Both the position numbers and the translations under genes were made by a program. Of a DNA stretch of 64,000 nt, positions 44,901-57,500 are shown piece by piece (within the stretch, counting starts at the first letter, position 1; each line of letters starts with the position of its first letter). The stretch covers positions 21,446,305 through 21,510,304 of the forward strand of contig NC_052488.1 of assembly GCF_009730915.1 (NCBI RefSeq). Reading direction: 5' to 3'. The stretch is from Dioscorea cayenensis subsp. rotundata (lineage: Eukaryota > Streptophyta > Magnoliopsida > Dioscoreales > Dioscoreaceae). Under the pieces are notes generated by a model. That model ran no database searches. It was not told the origin of the DNA and was given only the letters and a program-made list of their open reading frames with translations.

Positions 44901-47209
44901 CATAGTTATCCCAATTAGGGTGAGAAGTATGTCTTCGACCCTGCTCTTGGAGATTCATAGTGTGTAATACAATCATATGAAACTTATGTACGAGCGAGAT
45001 CTCACCAAGGTTTTAAAAAGCGGACCGGACCGGCCGGTTCAACCGGGAACCGGTCACCAGTCCGATTCACTAATATAGCTTGAACCGGGTCAAGAGCCGG
45101 CTTTGGACCGGGAACCAGTGAACCGGTTCGACCGGACCGACCGCCCATAAATCCCCCCATTCCCAATCCCATTCCTCACTGGGCACGTACGCACAATCCT
45201 CCTCATCTTATCAGCTTCAATCACCGCTCAGGCCTGCCCGCCGCTCCCCATTCCTTAACCCTCACCTCCTTGGCCACTGTCTCTGTCCCCACATCCTCCC
45301 CAGCCATCTGGGTTATGTAGGGGATTTGAAGTTGGTAGGCTTGAGAGAGTCATCGGCAAAATTTCGGAATCTCCACAGTCCAATTAATTCAACTTCTAAT
45401 CCATTATAGTTATGTGATTGCAAATGTAGTCACAAGTGGATCCATGTTCAAATACCATCTCCTATCGGTTGATCTTCTCCCTAGAGTTACATTCTATAAT
45501 TTTATTACCTTTCCTTCTAGGTTTAGTTGACTTTGAATTTTTAGTTTGATTTATTCCACACCATTTGACAGGTTAGATAACAAAAAAGGAATTGGTTGTG
45601 CGATCCGTGCACTTGCAGGCACGACCACACGGTCGACATGCATCAGCTGCACATGGTTATGTAGAACTAGAGCAATTCTACCAAGTAACTAATAGAGCAT
45701 CTATCTTTCAAGTGAACAGGTTTTTAAGGTTTGCAGAATACTCCACTTTGGTCAATGTGTTTACATGGCCAAGGCTGAATAATTGATTCTACAAGTTAAA
45801 TGTACATTCCACACATGTACAATTATTTTGAATAATAGGTAAAATAAGTGAAAGATGAACGAACAATACATACATGGCTGTTAAAATATTAATAAAAGTT
45901 TCTTTTCCCTATATCAACTGATACACATACACAAACAAAAGCATAATAGATTATAATTTCGAATCAGCGCTGATCAAGAGGAATCCTGGTGAAACCACAT
46001 CAAATTTGACTAAAGAATCGAATCAATGATTCAATAATTACAATGGTTATCCATTTGGACCTGGAGAAACAAATTTCTCATGCTAATTTTTTTTTGCTGA
46101 GATGTGACCTTTATCTTTTACATTCTTTTCCTTTAAAAAAAAGAGAGGGAATAACAGGTAAAAGGCTTTAGTGAAAGAACTATGTTTCCATTATATACAC
46201 TATCAATTTCACATTGAAAGTAAAATGCAAGCACCAACAACATCAGTACATTAAACAGATTTCAGTCAGATGGGTGTGTTTAAATCCATTATAACATCTG
46301 CTAATTAATAAATGACCAATTGTACCTTTTTTTTTTATAAACTTAAAAATCCATAGTAGCACAAAACACTAAGGCTCTCAAATGATTTAGAAAAGATTGC
46401 TATTGAACAGGACCAAACTTGTCAAAACAGATCACCAATAAGGAAGACATGGAAAGGAGGAACAATTGCCTTTTGCAATGTAAAGGTCATTGGTGTTATT
46501 ATTTCCTTAACTAAGAAGCAAGACTTTTTCCTTCACTCATCAAAAAAATCATACAAAAATCAATCCAATTGATATCAAACAGTTATTGTTTGGCAATGCA
46601 ATTCATAAACTGGATGGAGGTGTTGAGCTTCGCAAATCCTAATTTTTCTAAAACTAATTTACGTTTTGCCTCTGGCAACACCTAAAAGCCATGATCCTAG
46701 GCCTTAAAAAAAGGGATATTAATTATTGCTTAATGATTACCATGCAACATTCTAGGAACAATCTGATATTTTAATTTCAAAACTCCAAACTCAATCTAAC
46801 TAGCAACAATCAAAGACATGAAAAATCCTACCTGAGGAAAGAATGAATTTATCAACCGTAATAAAATCCCAAAAATTAAAACAAAATTGCAATAAAAGAA
46901 CTCAGATATCACGACCAAACAAACAATCCTCAAAATCCTAAAGAAGTCAAGAAGAAGACGGGCATAAGAACTCACGTAGGTGTTAAGCTGGCGGACGAAA
47001 CTGGAGAGGTTGCTATGCTTGAAGTACTTCGGAAGGAGTTCACGGGAGAAGGTATGAGAATCCCAAATCACGAAGCTATCACCGTTCTTCCCCCACGAAA
47101 CCGTGCCATCCGTCGCCGAGTCGTCCACTATATCGTAGCACTTGCTGAGGAATGGCGGCGCCATCGCTAGCAATTCCCCCTTGTCGTTCACCATCCGCAC
47201 GCCTCCCAT
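41953..47209 (-). CDS. HSFA1: Class A heat-stress transcription factor (HSFA1-like), 2 exons
   Basis: Exons (minus): 47209-46976 and 42816-41953; 365 aa. The intron interrupts the DNA-binding domain at the family's conserved site ([11 protein letters not shown]). Domains: DNA-binding domain about 15-112, HR-A/B oligomerisation region about 131-205 ([20 protein letters not shown], then [15 protein letters not shown], both as in HSFA1), a basic nuclear signal KKRR at 221-224, a 13-residue proline run at 248-260, and an acidic aromatic activation-like segment [15 protein letters not shown] near 318-332. HSFA1 proteins are master activators of heat-shock genes. The wing region reads [14 protein letters not shown], with Leu88 where nearly all HSFs have Trp. 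ATG 47209 directly follows a telomere-like repeat; further in-frame codons lie upstream. Class A is firm, subclass A1 likely. Confidence 0.9.
42272..42310 (-). repeat. GGT/GGC trinucleotide run coding polyproline
   Basis: An almost pure GGTGGTGGC run on the plus strand, coding 13 consecutive prolines (residues 248-260) of the HSF on the minus strand. Such runs are length-variable between alleles. Confidence 0.9.
43744..45678. other. Insertion-like segment in the HSF intron
   Basis: The segment is bounded by two diverged direct repeats (43688-43743 and 45679-45733, both with 'taccaagtaacta' and 'ttcaagtgaacaggt'). Its composition differs from the rest of the intron: leader-like DNA at 43770-44640, a 140-bp tandem duplication, AT-rich DNA to 45010, then an ACCGG-rich block at 45020-45145. 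It has no coding domain. It looks like one or more nested non-coding mobile-element pieces, possibly LTR-derived, but no family can be assigned. Confidence 0.45.
43971..44250 (+). repeat. Two-copy ~140-bp tandem duplication
   Basis: The ordered phrases 'cctacccacacct', 'ttggtgaagtcgtgaatgca', 'gatcaaccaatggcccta' and 'cccgttggtggcaac' near 43971-44109 recur with changes near 44111-44250. The duplication is confined to the insertion-like segment. Confidence 0.75.
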
Positions 47210-47240
47210 AAACCCTAACCCTAACCCTAACCCTAACCCC
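47210..47240 (-). promoter_or_regulatory. Telomere-like GGGTTA array abutting the HSF start codon
   Basis: On the HSF strand five G-runs (GGGG then four GGG) spaced by TTA are followed at once by TTT and the ATG. This is a perfect telomere-type array of the plant TTTAGGG relatives' TTAGGG form and can in principle form a G-quadruplex in the leader RNA. If an upstream in-frame start is used instead, the same bases would be translated as a Leu-Gly repeat. Confidence 0.85.
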
Positions 47241-47732
47241 AGATGGAAATGGAATAGAAGACGAAGAGCGGGTGATTTAATTCTTTGCCCTTTTATATCG
47301 TCAACCATAGAGCAACACGACTCATGCTTCCACATCATTGAAGTGATTCTTCACCGTTTATCCTCTGATCAACGGCTCTGATTTTGTAATTTAAAACAAA
47401 CTTAATGCCAATATATATATATAAATATTACATGATAAAAGGTTCATATTTATCATCCACCATTCATTTGTCTCGAGATGTAGACTGATCCCAATCCATC
47501 GGTTCACGTCCAAGCGAGTGTCTCTTAGCAATCAGGTACGTTTACCGGCATACACCTTTAAGTTATCTCTTAACAGTAGGGAGATCTTTTTTCGTGATGC
47601 ATCGGGAAATAAGCTTTGCCGCGAAACACCAGATCCCACCAATTCGATCTCTCGCCACACGATCCTTCTCGGTCTCGTGCTTTCCACGCTTCGGTTCTCA
47701 GTCTCTCACCGCCGTCTTCGTGCGCGACGACG
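47241..47732. promoter_or_regulatory. Divergent promoter region, HSF and complex I genes
   Basis: The HSF start (47209, minus) and the 75-kDa subunit start (47733, plus) are 523 bp apart and divergent, so both promoters and leaders lie in this interval. Leader-like, GC-richer sequence runs from about 47600 on the plus strand. An AT-rich patch is at 47390-47450. No classic heat-shock element array (nGAAn repeats) was recognised. Confidence 0.6.
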
Positions 47733-50700
47733 ATGGGCTTCGTCCTCCGAGCTCTGCAGCGCTCGCGCCCCGTCATCGGAGGTAGGGTTTCCGCCTTCCG
47801 ATGGATTACCTCCACCCCAGATCTCCACAAACCGGAGGGCGCTGCTGCGGCGGAGCCGGCAGCGCCGGAGCCGGAGATCCCACCGCGGACTCCCGTAGGT
47901 GGGGCGAGGGTGCAGTTATCTAACCCGGATGATGCCATCGAGGTGTTTGTTGATGGGTATCCGGTCAAGATCCCAAAGGGGATGACTGTTCTCCAGGCCT
48001 GTGAGGTCGCTGGCGTTGACATCCCTAGGTTCTGTTATCACTCGAGGTTGTCGATCGCTGGAAATTGTAGGATGTGTCTCGTTGAGGTCGAGAAGTCGCC
48101 CAAGCCTGTGGCGTCTTGCGCTATGCCTGCACTTCCAGGTACTGGGATTATTCTAAATCTGTCGTTTTTTGTTTTGATTCCTTTACCCAATGTGCATTTT
48201 CGTAGTAAATTGGATTTTGAAACTGTGTTTTGGGGCGCCTTCATTTTTTTTTTTTATAGGTTAAATTTAGAGTATTTGGCTGCAAATTTGAATCTTTGAT
48301 CTTCTTGTAGGCATGAAAATCAAGACAAATACGCCGGTGGCGAAGAAGGCGAGGGAAGGGGTGATGGAGTTTCTGTTGATGAATCATCCATTGGACTGTC
48401 CGATCTGTGATCAGGGAGGGGAGTGTGACCTGCAGGATCAATCTATGGCGTTCGGATCAGACCGGGGGAGGTTTACAGAAATGAAGAGGTCCGTTGTTGA
48501 TAAGAACCTTGGTCCTTTGGTGAAGACAGTGATGACTCGCTGCATTCAGTGCACAAGGTGATACTTTCTTCCCAATTTTTGTTTGAAATAGATTTCTGTT
48601 TGGTCATATGCTTGCTGTCTAATACAGTGTCTGAAAGTGGTGACTGATGTCCATGTGGTTTGAGTATCATTTGACTGGGAGTTTTATGAGCTGAAACATG
48701 GTTGATTAAGTTTTACATTCAATGCATGCCGTAGTCTACTTAATGCAACTTCTTTGATCTAAATGGCTTTATTTTATTTTTGTAATCCATTTGTTGCATG
48801 ATATATATCAATTTATATACTATGATTCCAAAACAACTTGGCGCATTTTTTCTTAATCCAATGGCTGTTCTACTGAGAAATGAATTAAAGTCGGGCTTAT
48901 TAATTGCCAAGTTCCCTACGCATAGGCCGATGACATTCCCATAATTACTGTTTTGCATGAAACAAGATGCATCAATTTTCTTGTCAAATGGACCTTTTGA
49001 TATTTAATCTGAGCTTTCAGATGTTCATTACCCTGATCTCTACTTCTATAATTTTTTAAATAGTAGAAATGACACCTGTTCTCTATCTTTGATGGATAAA
49101 GCTTTAGCCATGCTGGAATATCATTATTCTTGATGGATTTATGGTTACAAAAGCATCAAAACTACATGCAAAATATGAAAACTGTGAAAAGGTCTTAGAG
49201 TTAAGTGATGATCAATAATATTGCACATTAGCTAGTGAAGTACACAATCATGATTAGTGAGTATGTATTCTCAACCATATTGTGAATATACTATTTGATA
49301 AATTATCAAACATGCTTACCTATGGCATATTGAATATTGGATATAATAGCTACATTTTTGGGATTAGACAACAATTCCATAGCTGAAAAAGAAAATTACA
49401 TCTCATTCCTGTCACTATATTTGCATTCAAAAATATTACTCAGTTTGATTTCTGTTTTTTTCCACGTATTCTTGATTTGTTACTATGTTCACTAACACTC
49501 AATTTTTTTTTTTTTTGTTTCTTTTTTTTTCTTTGGAGAAAATATAATTTTAATCTTAAAGTTTAAAAGCTTTTAGTGGGGCTTTAGCTTTAGAACTTGT
49601 GGTTATTTTGAACTTGTGACAGCTATGATTGGATCTGGTGGATGTGATAAACTCTTTTTTGTGTGGACATTATTCATGATGTTGCAATTGAACTCATATT
49701 TCTGGCTACAGATGTGTCAGATTTGCTTCTGAGATTGCTGGTGTTCAGGACCTTGGCATGTTGGGTCGTGGCAGTGGGGAGGAAATAGGAACATATGTTG
49801 AAAAGCTTATGACTAGTGAACTCTCTGGCAATGTTATTGATATCTGTCCTGTTGGAGCTCTCACCTCAAAGCCTTTTGCTTTCAAAGCAAGAAATTGGGA
49901 GTTGAAGGGTACAGAGAGCATTGATGTTACTGATGCGGTAGGGTCAAACATAAGAATTGACAGCAGGGGTCCAGAAGTTATGCGTATCCTTCCACGATTG
50001 AATGAGGTTTGTCCTGTCAATTCTTTCAGTAAACTTTTATCACCATTACTAGGCTATTTTTGTTTGGCCTTGCTCTCTTTCAAGTTCAAGTTCTCTAGGA
50101 GCCTTCGAAGTTGGAATGGTCCAAGGGGTGATTAGGAGATTCTTTGCCAATTGAGGAGATTTAGATGTTCTTAACTTAGTGATGCCATTCAGAATCTTAT
50201 ATCTATCAGTTGGTGATCTTGTTTAGCAACGAAGCAGTTAGATAAAGACTCAAGTCGAATAATAGTTTATTTAGGGATGCAGAGAAGTGCAACTAGATTT
50301 TGATTAGAGGAGAATAAATTTGGAAGCTTGTGGGGTTTGGTCTCTGTTAATATTCTTGTGATTAGGAGATTGCAATCTTAGTGTTGGATTTAGAGGGAGT
50401 TGGCCTAGGCATGAATTTTTATTTTTTTATTTTTTTTTTTTATGTGATTTTCCCTTTTTAGTTTATTGTTTTATTTTTCATTTCTGAATAGTTATCTTTT
50501 TCCTTGTAACTTATTTATTTTGAATTTTGCAAATGTTATTCTTTAACAAATAATATGTTTTCATGAACCAGGAACTGAAGGAAAACAAATTTTCTTCAAA
50601 ATAATAGCATTTCTAAAATCAAATGGAAGTTGAGTAAAAAACTGAAAATTGAAAAACTGTGAAAAGAAAAGCTGGAAACTGAAAATCATATGAAATAAAC

Positions 50701-52970
50701 AACTGAAAAAAAAAGAAAATAGGGCAACAAAACAGGCAATTACATGGAAATGGGAACCTAGGAATGAACCATTGGGTTGATTAAGAGGAGAATAACTTGA
50801 TAAGTGGAGAGCAAGAGAAAGATGTTTTTGATGTGGTGCTTTAGTAATTAATTGATAGAGGGGTTATGAATGAGTGGAAAATAAGCTACGAAATGAGGTT
50901 CAGGGGTTAATTGAAATTGAAGAAATAGGATCAAGATGAATAGCGATAATTGTCTGATAAAGATACCTTTGCGATGGATGGAAATCATGCTCATGATATA
51001 TGAAAATGTTACAAAATAAGTTGTTTGGTGGTTTGATTTTACTTTTTGAAACCTTCCTGAATTTTATCTTAATTTCCAGTCTGATGCCTAAGCCTGAAGT
51101 CCCATTGTATGTTTTTTTACATTGATGTTTTTACTAAAGGGAATAACTTAGGTGAAGTCAAATAAGTGTAGTTAATGTAGTTCACCATTGGATGTTTGAC
51201 ACGTGGCATGAGATGAGTAATTTTTTTAAAAAAATAAGGGCATTATATGAAAGTTATTATATTTTTATATATTTTTGGTACACATGTCACAATGTAAATG
51301 ATGAACTACACTAACTACATCTATCTAACTTCACCTAAGTCATTCTCTTTACTGAATATGTTTGAAAGCTCATTTCTTCCATTTGTTATGCGTGTGTTGC
51401 AGGATATCAACGAAGAGTGGATATCCGACAAGACGCGGTTCTGCTATGATGGCCTCAAGAGACAAAGGTTAAATGATCCAATGATTCGTGGTCCTGATGG
51501 TAGATTCAAATCTGTGAGTTGGCGTGATGCTCTCGCCGTGGTTGCTGAGGTTATACATCAAGTTAAACCTGATGAAATCGTAGGAGTTGCTGGCAAACTT
51601 TCTGATGCTGAATCTATGATGGCTTTGAAAGATTTTGTGAACAGGATGGGCTCGAACAGTGTTTTATGTGAAGGAAATGGTCCTAACCCTCAAGCAGATC
51701 TGCGTTCTAGTTATCTCATGAACACTAGTATTGCTGGCCTTGAGAAGGCAGATGTGTTCCTTTTAGTTGGTACCCAGGTACGCTCATTACCCCATGTCTG
51801 AGATTTTATTTGCACTGATTATTTTTTTATTTTGGACTGTTAAATTCTGAAACAATCTGTAATAATGTGATATGCTTAGCAGTTGAACATAGTCTAGGAA
51901 CTTTGACCTTCAACTACGCTCGACATATGGTATGGCCTGAAGGCTTTTATTCTTAAATTAAAATCGTATAGGCTACTAAAACATTTGCTTCAGGTGAAAA
52001 AACAGTGTATGTTTTATAGCAGAAATTATGTTTTACAGACAACGTTGTACTTAGTTTGCAATTGTTGCAGCCAAGAGTGGAAGCTCCTATGGTGAATGCA
52101 AGGATCCGGAAAACTGTTAAAGCAAATCAAGCAAAGGTTGCTTACATTGGTCCCCCAACAGATATAAACTATGATCATCAGCACATTGGTACAGGAGCAG
52201 AGACTCTAGTTGAGCTTGTTGAGGGCCGCCATCCATTCAGCTCCACTCTTCTTTCTGCGAAAAATCCTGTTATCATTGTTGGAGCTGGAATTTTTGAGCG
52301 GGATGACAAGGATGCCGTCTTCTCTGCGGTTGAGACCATTGCAAAGAATGCGAAAGTTGTGAGACCTGACTGGAATGGACTTAATGTCCTACTCTTAAGT
52401 GCTGCTCAAGCTGCTGCTCTTGACCTCGGCCTCGTATCAAGCCCTAACGACACCATCCCCTCAGCTAAGTTTCTATACCTGATGGGTGCTGACGATATCA
52501 GCTTGGAAAAGGTCCCAGATGATGCTTTTGTTGTTTATCAGGGGCATCATGGTGACAAAAGTGTCTACCGAGCTAATGTGATTCTCCCTGCATCAGCTTT
52601 CAGTGAGAAGGAAGGCACATATGAGAACACTGAAGGATGCACACAATGGACAGTCCCAGCAGTCCCTACAGTTGGTGATGCAAGGGATGACTGGAAGATT
52701 GTCCGAGCCCTGTCAGAGGTCGCCGGGGTTAGACTACCATATGATTCACTTACTGCTATACGGGCTCGGATAAAAACTGTGGCTCCTAATCTCCTACAGG
52801 TGGATGAGAGGGAGCCGGCAACCATGTCATTCGAGCTTAAGCCTCCGGTCACACAAAAGATTAGCTCAGATCCATTTAAACCCGCCATTGAGAACTTCTA
52901 CATGACAGATTCAATTACCAGAGCGTCTAAGATAATGGCACAGTGCAGTGCTTCGCTTCTGAAGAAGTGA
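47733..52970 (+). CDS. NDUFS1: Mitochondrial complex I 75-kDa subunit (NDUFS1), 5 exons
   Basis: Exons: 47733-48138, 48311-48557, 49712-50006, 51403-51777, 52071-52970; 740 aa, close to other plant 75-kDa subunits, with all phases consistent and no frame break. The N-terminus ([20 protein letters not shown]) is a mitochondrial presequence. Iron-sulfur ligands are visible: the 2Fe-2S set [20 protein letters not shown] plus a later Cys (VASCAMP), the 4Fe-4S set [17 protein letters not shown], and CIQCTRCVRF with DICPVGAL. The C-terminal molybdopterin-oxidoreductase-like domain (about 290-740) lacks a cofactor, as in the family. The protein carries electrons through the complex I peripheral arm in the matrix. 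Intron 3 contains a MITE. Start 47733 gives the expected presequence; in-frame sequence upstream lacks a suitable ATG. Confidence 0.95.
51138..51347. mobile_element. MITE with ~45-bp inverted terminal repeats in NDUFS1 intron 3
   Basis: The left end AGGGAATAACTTAGGTGAAG continues to 'gtagttca' near 51183. The right end, read in reverse, gives GAGAATGACTTAGGTGAAG and continues to the matching 'gtagttca' near 51302. The ~210-bp element has no coding capacity. Flanks TTTACTAA (51130-51137) and TTTACTGA (51348-51355) match at seven of eight bases. This would fit an 8-bp target duplication as made by hAT elements, but the exact edge is uncertain. An ACACGTGGC motif lies inside. Confidence 0.75.
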
Positions 52971-54572
52971 AGGCAACCTTGTTTTTCTTACTCTAGAACC
53001 GGGTTTTATCCATTTCTGTTTCTGAGTTTGTGATGTTGATCCATGTTAATTATATCTTGGACCAGAGGCTGTTATTTTGCTGCCATATTGAAATGTGGTT
53101 CATAAATGGCAGCTAAATTGAATTATATTTTCCTTCAGTTTGCAATGCAAAAGGTGCTGAGAAACTCAAAAGCATGTCATTTCCTCGGTGAATTCCAGGA
53201 TGCTTCGTTTGTAGCTTGTAAGATCTCAGTCTTTACAGGAATAAAAAAGCATGGATAGCCTTTAACGATTCAACATGTAAATGTGCCCCCTAGTTTCTTT
53301 TAAGGAAAATATCATTAGGTCTCATATGCACCTTTTATCATTACACATGATGTTTTGAATTCTATCAAATGTATATATATATATATATAACATTTTATGT
53401 ATGTATTTTTTCAGGTTTATAATGAAATAAGTTGTAAAAAGATCAATTTAAACACTCACTTAATTGAAGAAAGGATTTGCAATCTTTTTTGTTCATTAAC
53501 CTTTTCTATATAAATAGTAAATAAAACGTATAAATGAAAGATTAGGATATAATGCTTGGAAAGATAACAAAAATCACAATATATCCTCCTTTTTCCCAAA
53601 CAAGATCATGCTTCGCTGAATGTCAACATAAACACAAGAAGCTGAATAAGAGACATGAGCCCATCTGAAATTACAATAATATTCACACCCTCAAGAAAAT
53701 TAAGGGAAAGCACTGCACTACAAATTACAAATATGAATCCAAAAATAATAAAAACCCACCAACCTATACAACAAAACAAGCACAATACTAAAGAAAACGT
53801 GCCATTAGGGTTAGCCAACTTTAACATCACCTCCAACTACTAAGAAAGAAACAGTTATGTTAGATGGAGACCCAACTTTTGTCCAGCTTTTGCTCCCTCA
53901 ACTCAAGAACTGAATCATCATAGGCTTCAAATCATTTTTAAAAATTAATTATAAGGATAGTGAAGCTTGTTGACTAGCATAGCCATTGCTGCTTCAAGTT
54001 TGATCACATCATTGAGGATTGCGCATGGACCCACTTCGAGGCGCATTCCTGCATTATGTATAGCAATCTTCAAATTTCAGTCTTTGCAAATTAATATCTG
54101 CTTGTGTAATTCTCTTTGTCAGTACATTCAGAGTTCAGTTGGATTAATGTTACTGACAGATCAACATAATGAGATCTCCAGCTCTACTGCAGATCAAATA
54201 TGAAACATAACCAAGCACCGGCCTCACAGGTCTGCATGGCTAATATTAATGGAGAATGAGTAATAAATAAATATATATTTTTTTTTCATGAGGAATTGAC
54301 ACCAGTACAAAAATATACCCTGGAAGAATTTATACACTGAGTTCAAAGATGGCTATTCATTTGCCATTGCTTAATCTTCTTGATGTTAATTTTTCGGAGA
54401 ATTTTAAGAGCCATTAAATGCATAATGAAACCAGGTGAACTATAACTGATTACATATTATTCTGCTAAACTAAGTATTTATTAGTTATTACCAACTCAGA
54501 ATCACAGAAACAAAATGTCATGGCTCCAAGTTTTAACCAATATCATTGCATTGATCAAAGAGGTCATAAGAA
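52971..54572. other. Spacer between convergent genes
   Basis: 3' flanks of the complex I and MAP70 genes plus AT-rich spacer. A short TA repeat is at about 53371-53388. Short open frames show no domain. No other feature is recognised. Confidence 0.5.
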
Positions 54573-57500
54573 TCACCTTCCATGTGACAGTTGAGATGTA
54601 AGTGCAGGAGCCTTGGAACTGCCATGGCGCTTGGCCCTGTTGTCTTGCTCTTTCTCCACTCGCATGGCAGCTACTTCCTTCTCCATTGCAGCTACTTCCC
54701 TTCTCATTTTCTTAGCCTCTACTTCCATTACTTTAGTCAATGTATCTACTTTCTTTGCTAATATCTGAATCTCAGCAGGTTGAAAACCAAAGTTAGATAG
54801 CTTTGAAACATTTAGTTGCAAATCACTGAAAAAAAATCCAGAAAAATAATCTACCTCAATAGCATCATCCTTGTCTTTTAAGCTTTGATCTTTCTCATGG
54901 CATGCTTTCCTCAGAGTGATAACTTCCTTTTGCAACATATCATAAAACATTCCAGACACAGTATCATCTGAATCAACATTAGAGAACTCATTGGGCTTCT
55001 CATCTAGATTTTCCTTCCAATTTGAGCGTGTTTGGCAATCTCTTGTCCCATCAGTGGATTTGTTTAGTGAATGCCCTGTTCCGTTAGCAAGAATTTTACT
55101 GCGATCTAGAGATCTAGTGCCACCGTCAAAAGACTTTGAAGTTCCCTTTGCATGTTTCAGTACTGTGCTGGTGCCACTACTGAGAGAAAAGCGAGACTGA
55201 GAGGATGTTGTTCTCTTTGTTAGAAGGCAATTGGGAGATAACTTGGATACATTTTCAGCACCACCTAGGGACTGACGACGTGAAGGGCCATTGCTCACGC
55301 TTCTTGCCTCTACATTGGTTCGGTTGGTTCCATTGGACATTTTCAAACCCTCTTCCAACACTTTGAGTCGCAAATGATACTTATCCTGGAAACTTAATAG
55401 GATGAGTGTACAGTTATAGTGCTTTATCATTAAATTTAATAACACAGCCATTTTTAAAGGTACCATTAACTATCTAAACAATTTAAGAACTGCAAAAGGA
55501 ATACATACCTTTAATTGAGCTTCTGATCTTGCAGTTCGTTCTGCTATAGCAAGCTTATCTCGAAGTTGCTGCATTTCCCCCTGTAGCAAAAATTAGTTAG
55601 TAACAATTAAAAACAGGTTGTAGATGTAAAGTTTAACCATTCCACATAAACACAGTATGGGGCAAAGTGTAGCACAAAGGATAGTAGCAACAACAAAAGT
55701 TGAAGCAAATTAGTCACATAGTCTACCTGCATGAATCTTCGCTCTTCTAACCATTGTCTGACTGGCATTACTTTGTCATTAGCATCTTTCCATTCATTTG
55801 CCACCACAACAGCAACCCTATTTGCTGTAACTTTAGCACGAGCTAGTTCTCTATCGAGGGTTTTCCTTTCGTCCTAAGTAAAAATAACAGCGATAGAAAA
55901 GTGAGAATATCAAAATAAAATAACAGTAGAACACTGCTTCCTAAGGAAATAAGGCTTCATATTAGACCAAATTATGAAGCTCACAGAGATGCCTTACATT
56001 CATTTCTTGTACTTTCCTCTGATAGTCCCTCACAGCATTTGCAGCAGCACCACCAGCGAGAACAGCCTCTTCTAACTCTCGCACAGTCTGGCTGAGCTTT
56101 TCAACCTCAGCAACTTTTTGGCGATGCATTTTATCCAAGATCTTATTTTCTTCCTAAAAATGTGCATTATTTGAAAACACAATACCTTTGACATGGGGAA
56201 AAATAAACATCCTAAGAAGCTAGAATGGTCCATAACCAAGTTCTATTTTTTTACCTGACAGATTTCAATCTGCTTCATTAATTCTTGGTTCTTATTTTGT
56301 AGATCATCCACCATAGAAGCCTTTGCCAGTGCTATTTGCACGGTTCTCTCTGCTTCAAGTAATGCTGCTTCTTTTGATTTGGTAAGCCGATCCAATGCTC
56401 TGTTATCATCCTGCACCTTTGCAATCTGATAAAGAGAAGTTACATTACTGACCTTATTTTCATTAACGTGGTGTGCTGACAAAGTTGCACATGTGACATT
56501 TACTGTCATACATATTATCTAAAAAAGTCATTCCAGATTTAATTAAAGGAGACAAATTTTCACTACATACCTCCTGGCGGGCAATCTTAAGCTCTGCCTC
56601 CAGGGGTGCAAGAATGGCTTCAATTGGAGGCATGTCATCATCCTTTTGTGCCGCATGAACTCTCCTAAGTGTAGCTTCTGCTGCAAACTGAGCAGCCATT
56701 GATGCTTTTTTCTCTTCATTTATTTTCTTTATTTCAAGATTCTGTCATGGCATGGCATCTCCCATTAATAATTGCCTAGTGGGATTTAAAAAAAGATGAT
56801 AAATGTTAATGAGGACCATCATAGCTACCTTGTTTTCTAGAAGAGACTCAGTTAATTTTAGCTTTTCCTCTACCTTGGTCAATTCTTCAGTAAGCTGCAT
56901 GTACAGAGAATCCAAAAATAAATAAACATGGAAAGTTCGAGACTTTTACAGCGTAAAATGTATTATCCATAAAAAGGAACTTGTCAATGGCACATATGGG
57001 GAAATAAAATAAACTCAAAATGAGAGAAGGCTTAAATCTCTCCAATTCACCTTAATAAATAAAAAAAGAGAACAAAAATGTAAAACGCCTTCTTTTAACA
57101 GCATTAAAGCAATATATAGAGCAGCTAGTTTCAAATAATAAATCAGTTATTATAAATAATCAAACCATTCCTCCAGCTGCATACTAACCTTATGTCTTTA
57201 AAGACACAACAAACCAAATAGCACAGGATACCAAAAGACATTATTTCCGCTCATGAACCAAGAAAATTGGATGAGATGCCTTAATAAATTTCTCAAACAC
57301 AATTGAAACTGATATCTATCCATATATATATATATATATATATAGCAGAAGGAAAAGCCCAACACTTGGGTAGAAGAACAAATCAAAATACTCCCTTTAC
57401 TAGACAGTTAATCCCAGATTCCCAATCCCCATGGCATGTCAAAGAAACATTCTCTCACACATAAAAAGAATGAGCTGGTGGGATTGAAATGCGAGCACAT

